Part shown: positions 1 through 11,739 of the stretch, piece by piece | Layout of the letters: every line of letters begins with the position of its first letter | How positions within the stretch are numbered: the stretch's first letter is position 1 | Assembly (NCBI GenBank): GCA_018105865.1 | Contig: CM030836.1 | Coordinates: 21,190,443 to 21,254,442 of the forward strand | Source: Metaphire vulgaris | Lineage: Eukaryota > Annelida > Clitellata > Crassiclitellata > Megascolecidae | Length of the DNA: 64,000 bases | Direction of reading: 5' to 3' | Position numbers and translations under genes: made by a program | Notes under the pieces: generated by a model | What the model was told of the DNA's origin: nothing | Databases searched by the model: none | The model's input: only the letters and a program-made list of their open reading frames with translations

Positions 1-156
1 GTTTATTTGAGCAAATTAGAATCATGAATAAATAAATATTGTTAATCACTAATCCACCTATCAACAAGTCCGTCAAATCTCACAAAGTTCATGATGATGG
101 ACAAGGAAGTAATGTAATGCAACGTAACAAAGGATTTGTATGGCATTTCAACTTAC

Positions 157-3100
157 TTTTGGGACTGTCTTTCTCATGATCTCCTTGTATTCATCCTTGT
201 TGATTCTTCCTTTTGAATAGAACGGCCGTATCACTGACTTGACGTGCTCCACTACACGTTTCTGAATGTCGGTCTTTGACTTCAATTTCCAAACAAAAAA
301 ACATATTTCTTAATAATGAGCAAAGCCACATGAATAAATTTCATAACAGCAAACACAACATGGTTACCATTCTCTCTATTTCTAATCTGGACCACTACAT
401 TTATTCATGTTCTCACATAATCCATCCATTAAATAAAGCTTTTCAACATTTAATTAAATGTATAAAATATCACTACCCTGAGTTTGATTTTATAATTAAA
501 GTTCTTCCCCCTAACACAAAACAAACAATGCTGCTTGTTTTCAATGCACAGGAACGCAACGATGCCCTACCATTTTCTCCTTGACTAAATCGTCTGATTT
601 CAAGGTATCGACCTTAGCCTTGGCTCTGTGACCCTTGCTTTTCGTCTCTTGAGAGGGAAGCAGCATGTCGGAGTTCCTGCCGGGACTACTTCTGTCTGGA
701 AGTGAAGGAGGCGAAAATGACGGCGATCTGTAGTCCAACATGGATGCTTCGTTCATGCAGTCATCGTCTGAAAGGGAACATGGAATATCGGTGGGCTGCG
801 GACACAAGGTCGATATGTCGGGAACCCCAGAAATATTTGGGAGCACCGCCTTGAAGATATCCTGTACAAGTTTTTGAGAAATCGGGGCAGACGAATGGGA
901 AGCTACGTTCGAGATCTGCGAAAGATCGGACAGTTTCTTCTGCATGTTAAGCAAACTGGAAAACTGGTCGTCAGAATGCACAGACTTCAACGCCTGAGAC
1001 TTGGCGGAAAGTTCCGGCAAGGTGGCCGAAGATGCCTTCAGAAGATTGTCTATGAGTTTCTGTGAAGTGATGGGAGTGACAGTGGGAGTGATGGCTGCCA
1101 GGAATTTTGAAAGGGACGCGTCTGTCGTGGTAGTGATTGGTACTGATGCTGTGCTGTGCATGAGTGACGAGAGAGATGGCAAAACCGGATTCTGCAGCGG
1201 AGTAAGAAAGTCCATGATCGCGTTCTGATTGAGAGTGAATGGGTTCGTCAACACGGGCGCATTACTACTCTGTAGACCGGCTTTTCCCGACCTCTGATCT
1301 GGAACCGGAGACGGTAGAGGCGGTTCTTCGCTGGCGGCAGGCAGACTAGTGCCGAAGGAACAACTTCCGGAAACTGTCGTCGTCAGAAGTGTGGGGAAGT
1401 TTGTCGCAACCAAAGCTGGCATCTGATGAGTTGCACTCCTCAGGTCCTGATTCACTGGACTCATTGCTGGAGATTCAAGTAGCTTCGGTTCCTCCTCGTC
1501 CTCCTCCTCCTTTGACTTCAATGGTGGACTCTTCCACGAGGAACCGCTGAGTGACCCCGGCTGCTTCTGTGCTTTGCTGTTGTCCAATTTTAGAACCGAT
1601 TGTTCGGGCTGAATTTTCTTCTTGATCTGATAAAATGAAGGTTGTGACAAAGCAATGCTTTTTGCAGAAGACATTTCGGTCTCCTTGTCTTTCTCTTTTG
1701 CTGGAATTGAAAATGGCTCTCTGAGGCTGGAAACAGTTTGACTGACAGGACTTGAAATATCGTCTTCTTGCTTTGAGAACTGTGGCCCCATCCCGGGCTC
1801 CTTTGCTTCCAAGCCAACCTCTGCGACTATACTGTTCTCCTCTGCGTTTGCTTTCATTCCCGACTTCAAACTATTTGCAGTTTCACATGTTTGTTCTTCT
1901 CGTGATCCTAAACTTTCGACCTTACTGAGCAGCTTTCGTATTTCTTTGAGAGTCTGATCCGCTCGTCCGTCCCGGGCAGAAGAACTGTCGGAGCTGATGG
2001 CAGCATCGCCAGGCAATTCTTTGTCAGACAAGTCCAGCGGTTTTCTCGACTCTTCTCTAGACTTTGGACACTGTTTCTCGTGATCTTTTTCACCACACTC
2101 CGCTTCTTCTTCTGTCTTCAACATGACATCTGCAACATTTTCGTGGCAATCCTTGACAGTGTCTTCCTTCTCATGGCTGTCACCGCCGTGACTTGTGATG
2201 ACGTGAATCTGAATTGGAATCTTGTCTCCCGGCGGTCGTCTGCCATCGTCTTCGCTCAGAAGACTGACGGTCCGCTTCGAAGGCAAGACGCTCTCCACGA
2301 TATTGTCATTTGAACTGACAGACGATCGTTCGTCTATCTCTCCGGGCTCAAGACTAGATCGCGAGACACTTTTTGTTATTTTAAGATTCTCTCTCTTTCT
2401 CGCTTTCTCTTTTCTCTTCAAGTTAATTGCAAGAATTTCTGACGGTGAAAGACTCTTTTCCTTCTTGTGTCGCTTCTTTTTCTTCTTCAGAATTTTTACT
2501 GGAGCTCTATTGTCATTAGTCTGCAAGCCTCTGGTGCTGTATATATCTTCGTATTTCCGCTTCTTTGAAGAGTTTGTCTGAGTTGTTAATTTAGAATAAT
2601 TACCATAGTTGTCATCGTTGTCAGACCACACAATTCCCTCGTCCGAATCGCTCACGGTTATGTATTCGACGCCCGCGGCTTGACAGTAGTCACGACTCAG
2701 GCTCTTGGAGTTGTCAATTCCATCATGACGTGGTCTAGATCTCCACGGGTCTTCATTCGAGAGGCGTTTTTCATAGCGAGTCCGCATGCACGCTTCAAGA
2801 GATTGGTTCCGGTGTCCAGGAGGTCTTTCGCAGCCGACTGCCGAGTATGCGTTTTGTGATTCTTGGAGCTTCTGGCTTCATAGTTCCAAGACTCGCAAAA
2901 GAAACCCGACTCTCGGAAATCCGAAAGCCGGGACTGCTCTTTACGTCGCTTTGATTCGATATCCTGCGCTGGCGATTTAGATCTCGACCTGTGGCGTCTG
3001 TGCTTGTCGGTCGCCTGTTCCAACCTTGGATCTGCAAGGTGTCGGACGCCGTGTTTTGATTTCGTCTCAGATTTCTTCTCCTGAAGTCGCTCCTGATCCC

Positions 3101-4473
3101 TTGTCCGCGATCGACTTCTGCGCACAATTCGATTATCCCGGGATTGCGATCTATTACGTCTTCTCTTCGGAGAATTCGATTTACTTTTCTTAGAATACAT
3201 TTTCTTACGACCTTGAGAAGGAGAGCGACTGCTCCTGCATTTCTTCCTACTCGGGGCCGACTCGATGTCGCTCGTGGAGTCGGTTTCTTTTACGTGACCC
3301 CTTCCTCGACCTTTGCTGCCACTTTCTTTTCTACTGTGTTTTTTCTCTTGGTCTTTGGCATGCTGTGTGTTCTCGCGATCGTCCTTGCCGTGCCGCTTTT
3401 CCCTAGAATCCTTTTCATTCAGATGGCTATCTCTGTGGCTCGACTTGACTGACGGGCTGCCATTTCTGCCATCTCTTTCGCAGATCTCACGCTCTGACTC
3501 GACCCTGCTTGTCGATTTCTTTGTGTCGCTGCTTGGCTCGTTATGCTTCCTTCGCCTTGAATCCACATTCTCTTTTTCGGATTCAATCGATCTGGATTTC
3601 TGTGGCGAATGCGTCTCAGTAGATCTGTGGTCACCCATAGGTTTTGCTTTAACCGACTGAGGCAACGATGAAAATATCGGGCTGCTGGGTTGTCTTTTCT
3701 GCGGTGATTTTTCTAAGTTTTGATGAGCCTCTTTGTCCTGTTCAAACGACGTCTCAGTCCTCTGAGGTTCATTTCCTTCACGAGAGTCGCTGCCTGTCTC
3801 TGCAGAACCTGAGCCCAATTTTGGAAGCCTGATGTCAAGTTTATTCCCATTTCGCGAGGCATCCGCTCTTTTGCCTTTAATCTTTGACTTTCCATGGGGT
3901 TCAGGGCTGAGCCTCTCAAACAAGTCTGTGTCGTTTAGTTTGTGGCGTCTTCGGGCAATCGATTCCACGTTTGATTTTCGGCCTTTGTTTATCATCAGAT
4001 CGACTCGAAACCCAACGGATGGTCCGAGGTACATCTCGAGCGGCACTTCTTTGCCGGCTTTCAACTCTGATCCCTTTGCACTTCTCCCTCCCGTCAATCT
4101 CTTTAGCTCATCTCGGTAGTTTGTCTCGTCGTCAAGATCTTCACCATCGGCATCATCGATCCTGTTCAGAGAATTTCCTGCAACAGAATTTGAGTCTAAT
4201 TCAAATGAGTGAAATTCATTTTCAGACGTTGAAAATTCTTCCGCTGCCTTGGTTTTGCTTCTAGAAGAACCGATTGATTCAGTCAAATGACCCCGGTTTG
4301 TTTCGTCCTTTGCGGCTGGTAGCTCAATGCTACTCAGCTCAATTTGAGAAAAATCTTCGCTACTTATTCGAGTAGCATTTAAAGAGTCATTTTCTACATC
4401 ATTCTTATCGTTGTTTGAAAGATCCAAGACATCGGAGTCACACGGGAACTCTGGATCGTATAACTCCATTTCT
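157..4473 (-). CDS. PHRF1: PHRF1/SCAF-type SR-rich CTD-associated protein (C-terminal part)
   Basis: Two exons are visible: 571-4473 and 157-279. The long exon follows a TTTTTGCAG acceptor and its first ATG is at 4469; further exons lie upstream and the last exon lies left of the window. The protein opens with YDPEFPCDSD, is rich in SR/RS dipeptides and has a basic KKKKKRHKKEK stretch that could be a nuclear signal. It ends with a helical segment (QKRVVEHVKSVIRPFYSKG, then DEYKEIMRKTV) that matches the SRI-like C-terminus of PHRF1, SCAF1 and SCAF11, proteins tied to the phosphorylated RNA polymerase II CTD and splicing. The donor after KEKM (565-570) and acceptor at 280-281 join in phase 0, and the small exon is exactly 41 codons. 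No RING or PHD finger is visible, so the choice of PHRF1 over SCAF1/SCAF11 is inference. The reading frame changes once inside the long exon, at 2767-2771. Confidence 0.72.
2767..2771 (-). other. Frame break at an A5 run in the PHRF1-type exon
   Basis: The frame open from 4473 down to about 2700 and the frame open from about 2850 down to 571 overlap here, and both are coherent SR-rich protein. They are offset by one missing base. Inside the overlap the coding strand has a run of five A. One more A there would join LAMK directly to KRLSNEDPW. No convincing short intron is visible. Confidence 0.6.
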
Positions 4474-5997
4474 CTGCAAAAAGACATTAATTTCATTTAA
4501 TTAAATTCAATGAAAACCAGTTTATGCAAAAATGAAGGATACAATTATTAACAAAAACCTTTTTTTCTTTTACTTCAGCATTCTTGGGAGTTTCTGGCTC
4601 TATCTGCTACTACAGAATTTCAAAATTTTATCAACTCTAACTACTCAGTTACTGAATTGGCTCCAACTCCATGGAAATTAAAATTCAAAAACTCAAAACG
4701 CCAGCACTGCATTTGATCCACAACCCAGGGAAAATTGGAAATCTAACACCTAACCAAACACATTAAAATATATAATCTCAGGTACTAAATTTTATATTTA
4801 TTAATATTGATGATTGTACGTACGCATAAGAATGAGCAGGTGAATGGTTTTGATGAACTATCTGTAGAAGCAAATCCAGCTGTTAGTCTTAGCCTCTCTC
4901 TCTTCTGTTATCACTTTATTGTATCAATTATTAACATTTCCAATCATCTAGCTTCTTATTAAAGATAGCTAGCAACTTCTACAATTGACAAACTGAAACT
5001 GGAAAAGTTATACTTACAATTTTTACAGGTAAGCAAATAAGCATAAATGCATACAATCCCATAAAGAAACCAGCCCTTGTGTGGGCTACTAAATTAATTT
5101 ACGGTATAGGCGGATTCCAAGAAAAATGAGTTTGATGAACAATATATGAAGATCACTCTTATCAAAACTGTGCAGTCCTTTCAAAAATTATGCATATCTA
5201 CCATCTATAGGAGAATGCTGGTAGCCTTTTAGAAATAAGTTATGTATGCTGTGAAATGCAACTTGGAATTATTCTGAACACTAAGTCTAATGCAAATCTG
5301 GCATTTATTTTAAAACCTACAGTTCTAATGAATAACGCACACAATTTCATTGTAACTTAAGCAAATCTGACTCGCGCAATGGAGATCTACTCCTCAGCTC
5401 GCCGAAAATGAAATTAAAATGTCAATTTAAGTGTAACTGTCGCTATAAAAATTCAGAGCGTTACATACAAGCAATTTCACAACTGTGCCTTCAAATTCAA
5501 GACAAATGCATTCATTACTTAACCAAGAAATCTCTAAGATAGTATTTAACTCACCACATGCACAACGTTGTGGCCGAAATTATAAATAAATTAAATTACT
5601 TTATATCATTTTTTTATAAAATCCTTCTTCAACTTTACACAAGAGTGCCAGTAACCCGGATGACGATAATCTGCTTCACTGCCTCTTGATTTATATATCT
5701 AGCGCTATTATTACAAATTTCGCGTCGTAATCGTTGGATCAGTAATCATTTGATGGTAGTCTTATCTATATAAGATGTTAATAAATTTGCAAATCAAGTA
5801 CTTCTAAGTCTCCCACAGAACTGAGTATTTTTCCGATCTAGACTTAAAACCCATCTAATTAAATTAGCATATCCTCCATAGCTCCTCCTCGCTTTCTCAC
5901 TGACTGGCTTTCTGCTGAGAGCTGATGAATCTGAATTTTGAAGTACCATTGATTGATACCCTTGGATTACAAATGGCGCTATAAAAGTGCACACTTA

Positions 5998-6052
<55 letters not shown>

Positions 6053-6466
6053 GCCATTATTTGATGCAATAGATACCAATTAATAAGTCATCTGAATTAA
6101 CAATTGCATATAAGTTGAGTTGACTTCTCATCCAATATTGCGTCTTTATAATTTATTAGAACAATGCGAAGAACAATGACTAATTAGCTCAATTTCAGTT
6201 AGTTCTACTAGGACACCTTACAACTAAAAAAACTATATCCTACAATTACCTCATTTGGTTATCTTGAATTTTTATCTTGATCGTGTAGCACTATCTTACT
6301 GCTTCTCTATTGGCCACTAGATGGCCAAACGCTCTATTCCGGTTCCGGTGAACATCTGTTGTGTAAAGTTAAAAGTTTATTTTTGTTTTAATAATTTCGA
6401 AACGAAATTTTGGATGATTGAAGGAAACGAAAAGCATTTTTCTTTTCTAGCGTGTAGATTTTCTAA
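4474..6466. other. Intron and 5' region between the PHRF1-type gene and ETFRF1
   Basis: No convincing coding exon is visible. On the minus strand a GTGAGT donor at 5549-5554 could end a non-coding first exon of the PHRF1-type gene. The last 150 bases before 6467 probably hold the ETFRF1 promoter, possibly shared with the divergent gene. A TTA/ATT microsatellite lies at about 5998-6050. Confidence 0.4.
5998..6050. repeat. (ATT)n microsatellite
   Basis: About 17 uninterrupted copies of a 3-base unit. An apparent Asn-rich open frame across it is only the repeat being translated. Confidence 0.95.
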
Positions 6467-7340
6467 ATGTCTTCCGCCGGCAGACAGCAAGTGATCCAGT
6501 TGTACAGAAATGTATGTATTCAGCAATTATTTACGAATAATCTTGATGTTAGGCGTTCCTTATTATCGTATAGTCTTAACTTTGTATGTAGACTGGTGTT
6601 TTTCTGCCTCTACACTTGCGTCCAATCTACCCATCACTGCACTTGCCATTCCTGTACGTTTTGAGATCTCTTGGATAGAGCATCATTTGCTGTCCATGTC
6701 TGAGCCAGGGTGTGCGAATCGTGATAAGGCTTTTTCTGGATGATGCTCCACAATGTAATGTAGTAAAAGATTTACATAGCGCCTCATATTACTACCTAGT
6801 GGTGGTCCCGGCTTTAGATTGAATAGATTCAACAACACAGGTTAAATATGCGAGTTACTGGATATGGCATCACTGAATGGTGGTTGTTTCATTAGCGGTT
6901 ATTATGATTTGCGGTGTTTTTTAATCAGAATTTTATGCACCATTCGACAATGCTTCCTGTGCATTAGGAAGTGGCGCTATAGATTCCAATGATTTGATAT
7001 TCTTATTACTTTAATTGATGTTATGCCATTACAGACTTCGATGTAGCGTTGAATTAAGTTTTGTGATTAATATTTCTATATTGTTTTGTAGCTGCTTCAC
7101 ATGGGTAAAGATTACCCAAAGGGTTATGACTTCTTTCGTGCTAAGACCAAAGCTGCGTTTGTCAAGAACCGTGAAGTTTCTGACCCTGAGGCAATAGAAC
7201 TGCTGATCGCCCGTGGAGAATTTGTCCTCAAAGAGCTCGAGGCGCTCTACATGCTGCGCAAATACCGGACCCTCAAACAACGCTATTACAACCGCAACTC
7301 AGTGCACTTGGAAAGTGACATTTTGTCAAAGAACAAATGA
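6467..7340 (+). CDS. ETFRF1: Electron transfer flavoprotein regulatory factor 1 (LYR-motif protein LYRM5)
   Basis: Two exons, 6467-6511 and 7092-7340, join in phase 0 (donor GTATGT, acceptor TTGTTTTGTAG) to give 97 residues, close to the usual size of about 90. The first exon carries the LYR motif (VIQLYRN). The second gives [15 protein letters not shown] followed by [18 protein letters not shown], the typical ETFRF1 pattern. The family acts in the mitochondrial matrix, binding electron transfer flavoprotein and removing its FAD to tune fatty-acid and amino-acid oxidation. The ATG at 6467 is chosen because it puts the LYR motif about 12 residues from the start, as in homologues. A poly(A) signal follows at 7472. 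Confidence 0.95.
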
Positions 7341-7471
7341 CCTCAGTCGCAAATGCTGATTAGTTCCCTCACGGCATCTTTCGATTGAACCAGATTCAGC
7401 AATGACTCTTGCATAATCAAAGAATGTGAAAGATAAATTTGATTGTGAAACAGTTTGGTATTATTGAAAGA

Positions 7472-7477
7472 AATAAA
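7472..7477 (+). other. Poly(A) signal of ETFRF1
   Basis: AATAAA about 130 bases after the ETFRF1 stop codon, on the same strand. Confidence 0.6.
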
Positions 7478-9577
7478 CGTCTTAATGTCGTAAAAGGTAA
7501 AAATAAGTAAACCTAGAAAGTCAGATTGATGTAATATTAAAGTATTGAACTGTAAGGCTGTTCACAATGTTGCAAAACCAGACGAAGATGGAATGCTGAT
7601 GGATAAATCATACAGCAATGATTTCCATTGGATTAAAAAATTCAAGTCGTGTTGATTTTTAAAAATATATTTTCTGTTATGAGAGCAGTGGCTCAATTTT
7701 TTCTGTGATAGAATATTACACGAGTGATAATACAGCATTAGTTTTTGCAATTTGTTTAAAATTAAATAAAAATATTGAATTTGATTACATTTTCTCTTGC
7801 TGGTTTGGGTGTAATTATAAAACTTTCTGGGAGACACTAAGTGATTAGAAGGGTGACCTGTTTATGTTCATGTAAACATGATTACAAAATTTAAGTACTC
7901 TAATTGAACTGTATTAGGGCTCATCTATATAGTACGTACGCAAAAAAGGGCATGTGTTCATCCCCCCCTTACCCGTTTGCACACCGTACATACACAAAAC
8001 CTCCTAAACCCAACCTCACCCCCCTCAGTGCTTACGTAATATTGTATATGGATGGACCCTTAACAGTAAATGGTAATTTCTGTTACAGTAAAAGAAACTG
8101 GTACGATGTACATAAAACTATTTAATGCTAATGAATTAGCCTACAGTATTTATACTATACAAACCAAAAGCTTTATATCAGATACAGAATTGATACAATA
8201 TTCCTTTTGCTTGACCTACATTCCTCTCCCCCGATATATTTCTAATCACCTGATGAACATAGACTTTTTTGTGTCAAGTCCCTGAGAACTAGTTTTAGAA
8301 AAGAATGCAAGCACCCAGGAATAAGATATGTATTCAGTTTTACAGAAATCTTTATAAAACCAGTGATTTAGAGAATACCTGACATTAGGTATGCCTTTTG
8401 CATAGTGTTCTAAATTCTGCATTATCACATCAGTGAAATGATACAGTACAAGCAGAATCAAGTCTAACATACACTCTAAAAATGTTCTTGTGGCTAAAAT
8501 AATGCTTTTGCACGTCCACAAAACCGCCACTAAAATGCAAAACTAAGAAAAATAGTTCCATGGTCACCATTGTCATGAAAAACTTAAGTGAAAGAGATGG
8601 GATGAAAAACAAATTAATTCTTAAATATTTTAAAATGTCTACTAATATATGCTGCTTAGAAGTCTCTATTGAAATCTAATATGAAGAAAGAGCGCAGGAA
8701 AAATGTCAATTTCTATAAAAGTTCACCTCCACAAAACAGCAATAGCATTGCTGATATTAAATAGGGAATGTCGTACAAATTAGAGTCAATTAATGAGGAA
8801 ACTTCAAATTGTGCTGTATGTTGATAAATCAAGACTTGTATCATCCTTATATACACGACAATACCACATGTACACACCATACATCTTGTCTTTTCTAGTA
8901 AATGCTAAAGAAATAAAAAATGCAATTAATATCATAAATGAGGAAGTCAATGCTGTAAATCTTCCAATGTTCTCAACAACAAATGTAAATTGCTTCCGTG
9001 GCTTATAAAACAGCTGGAAAAACTTATAATAGTGAATATAGAGCACTGGTTAATACAATTGATAAATGAAATGAAAATCTTTCCTTTCTATAAGCACCAC
9101 ATAACTGAATAAATTAAAAAGCAGAACAATTCAATGGATGTCTTTAAACAACTAAGTTGGAGTGGAAAAAATTAAGAAAATGCAAACAATGAAATTCTTG
9201 CAGAGAATATGCCAGAAAGCAAAAAATATAAATTAACAAACACCAAAATCTTGAAATTAGATAAGTAAACAAAACTCAAAGCTGCTAAAACCACACCAAA
9301 ATCACACTTAGATTTAGGATCAAGCTCCAGTTTTAGATAAAGACGAGATTCTCATCAATATTTCTGATCCAGCAAAGTCTCACATAAAAATACTCTAAGC
9401 TCACCACTGCCTAGAAATTCCTACCAATTAAAAACTGCATTATGAGACAATTTGTGCTAATGTAACCATGCAACATTCTAACAAACAGCCCAAAACAAAA
9501 ATGACGAGTTATTATGTTTGCAAGATTCTCTGAGTATCTGAGTTCGTCGGAATGGATTCCTCTTTGAAAGAAAAGTT
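7478..9577. other. Convergent 3' region between ETFRF1 and OGDH
   Basis: AT-rich DNA with no supported exon; it probably holds the OGDH 3' UTR. The only clear structure is the small transposon at 7917-8059. Short open frames here resemble no family I know. Confidence 0.5.
7917..8059. mobile_element. Harbinger-like MITE, copy 1
   Basis: A 143-bp element flanked by TTA at 7914-7916 and 8060-8062. Ends are inverted: GGGCTCATCTATATAGTACG on the left; on the right, TATGGATGGACCC reads as its imperfect complement. A TTA duplication is typical of PIF/Harbinger elements. No coding capacity. A second copy lies at 60544-60680. Confidence 0.75.
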
Positions 9578-11689
9578 CTACTCGAACGCTTCTTTGAGCA
9601 GACGCGAATGCTCCATGATATGCGCATACTTGTTCCCAGTTGATGTAGAAGCCGAAACCCAACGACCAACGTAGCTAACATCAACATAAGCAGTAAATTG
9701 AATGTCCATTGGTCTTTGACAAAGAAACACATCGGCCAAATTGGAAACTTTCTAAAGTCAGAAAGGTAACAGTGAACTGAGTCAATAAGTGAATAACTTC
9801 AGTTTTAAAAACTTTCCATGCAAACAATTTTGAGAAAAAAATCAAATACAAGTGCTAAATTTACTTGATTTCCTTGTCTATGTTGTCCCTTTTCATTGTC
9901 GTCTCGAAGCGTGGTCGGACGTACGACCAAGCGCCCATGTTCTTGTGCTCCTCCTGGACCCAGGCGATCTTGGCATTCGGATATTTAAGGATCTCTGCCC
10001 GAACAAGATCCATTGGAAATGGAGAGATCTATGCACAGACCACAGGCATTCAAAGCTGACTTATGGTCATCCAATCACAAGTCAAATCCAACAAGACGTC
10101 CATTTTGAAACCCTTCGGTCTCATAATGTGTCCCGATCTCTGATATTTGTCAAAAATAAAGAAAATCATTCTGATAAACAGATTTTTTCGATTAAAAGAG
10201 GAAAAATGTTAGAATATATCTGCAACCTGTTCCACTCTTGCAATTGCGATTCCGTCGACACAGTTCTTCTGGATCCGTTCCTTTGCCAGGTCATAGTAGA
10301 CCTTTCCACTGCAGAAAAGAAGCTTACGGACATGTTCTGCGTTGTCGACGGCAGCACCGGACTCGGGGATGAGGCGACGGAAAGACGTGCCCTCGGCCAT
10401 GTCGTCAAAACTGGACTTTGCCTCCGGATGTCGCAAAAGACTCTTTGGTGTCATCATGATAACCTGCAGACAAATTAATGAGAACTTCAAGATTCTGATA
10501 TCCACAACTAGTTGTATTACCCACGTGTGACGACACTGGCCCATAAATAATAAAAAGCGGCGCTCTTTAGAACAATAATTCGACATCGAATAAGCAAGAC
10601 AATCTTACATTTACAATTCTTTCGTCATTAAACTATAATTTAGCTTCGTTACAGCAGTTAAACCAACTTAAATGCTATTGAGCAATCAGCTTTTGCGGAT
10701 GGAGAACGCATTGAGAACTTGCTATTCCTAGACGCACTTACTGGCTTTCGAATAGGAAGCACAATCTGGCGACGCAGGGCGTGAAAGTAGTTTGCAGGAG
10801 TCGTGCAGTTGAGAACAAACCAGTTGGCTTCGTGCAGCTGCTGGAGTTCAAAATTTTCATTTTCAGGCTATGAAAATCAAGAGATAAATGAGCACAGACC
10901 ACTTAGAATACAAAATAAACCAGCAGAATAAGCAGACATCAATAATGGGTAAATGGTAATTGTCTTACATATTTATGACGAAAATGTAGATCTAGACTAA
11001 TAAACAGAAATGAATGTTTGTCATGAAACAGCAGAAAGAATTGAATCCTACTGGAAAATAATCAGGATCGTCGTTGCTCATCTGAAGATAGCGCTCAAGG
11101 CGAGCACTCGAGTGCTCTGGTCCCTAAAAGACAACATTAAAACAGACCAAGACTCAAATTCTCTCATCAACAGAAACACCTCACAACACATGCAAACAAA
11201 AATTAACAAACAGCAAATACATCTCTGTCAATTGTCAAAACAGATTTGTGACTGCACAAAGGGTGAAGAAAGAAACTCACAGTCAAACCCAATTACACTA
11301 ATGACTCACTCTTCACTTAATTGTCAATTCAGTGTAACACAAAACAATGCAACCGCTTCAGCTCTTGTCAATGATATCACCAATCAATAAGACACAACAT
11401 GAATGTACAGGGCTATACTAAGCCGAGCAGCAGTTGCAATATAGAAGCATTCTCAGTGCATTCACCTGCTCTTCTATATCTGCCAAGGAGTTCACTCACC
11501 ATTCCTTCGTAGCCATGAGGTAGAAGGACTACAAGACCGCTCTGTCTTATCCACTTGGACTGTCCACTGCTAATGAACTGGTCGAAAATGCACTGCGCAT
11601 TATTTGCAAAGTCCCCAAACTGAGCTTCCCAACACACAAGAGCATTTGGATCGCTCATCGAATAGCCAAGCTCAAAACCTACAAACATA

Positions 11690-11739
<50 letters not shown>

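Noticed and set aside
2222..4264. Several plus-strand open frames of 60-120 codons
   Set aside because: Antisense shadows of the Ser/Arg-rich PHRF1-type exon, whose codon bias keeps other frames open.
9852..10478. 208-codon plus-strand open frame
   Set aside because: It is antisense to three verified OGDH exons and the introns between them, and the opposite strand gives conserved OGDH protein in matching phase.
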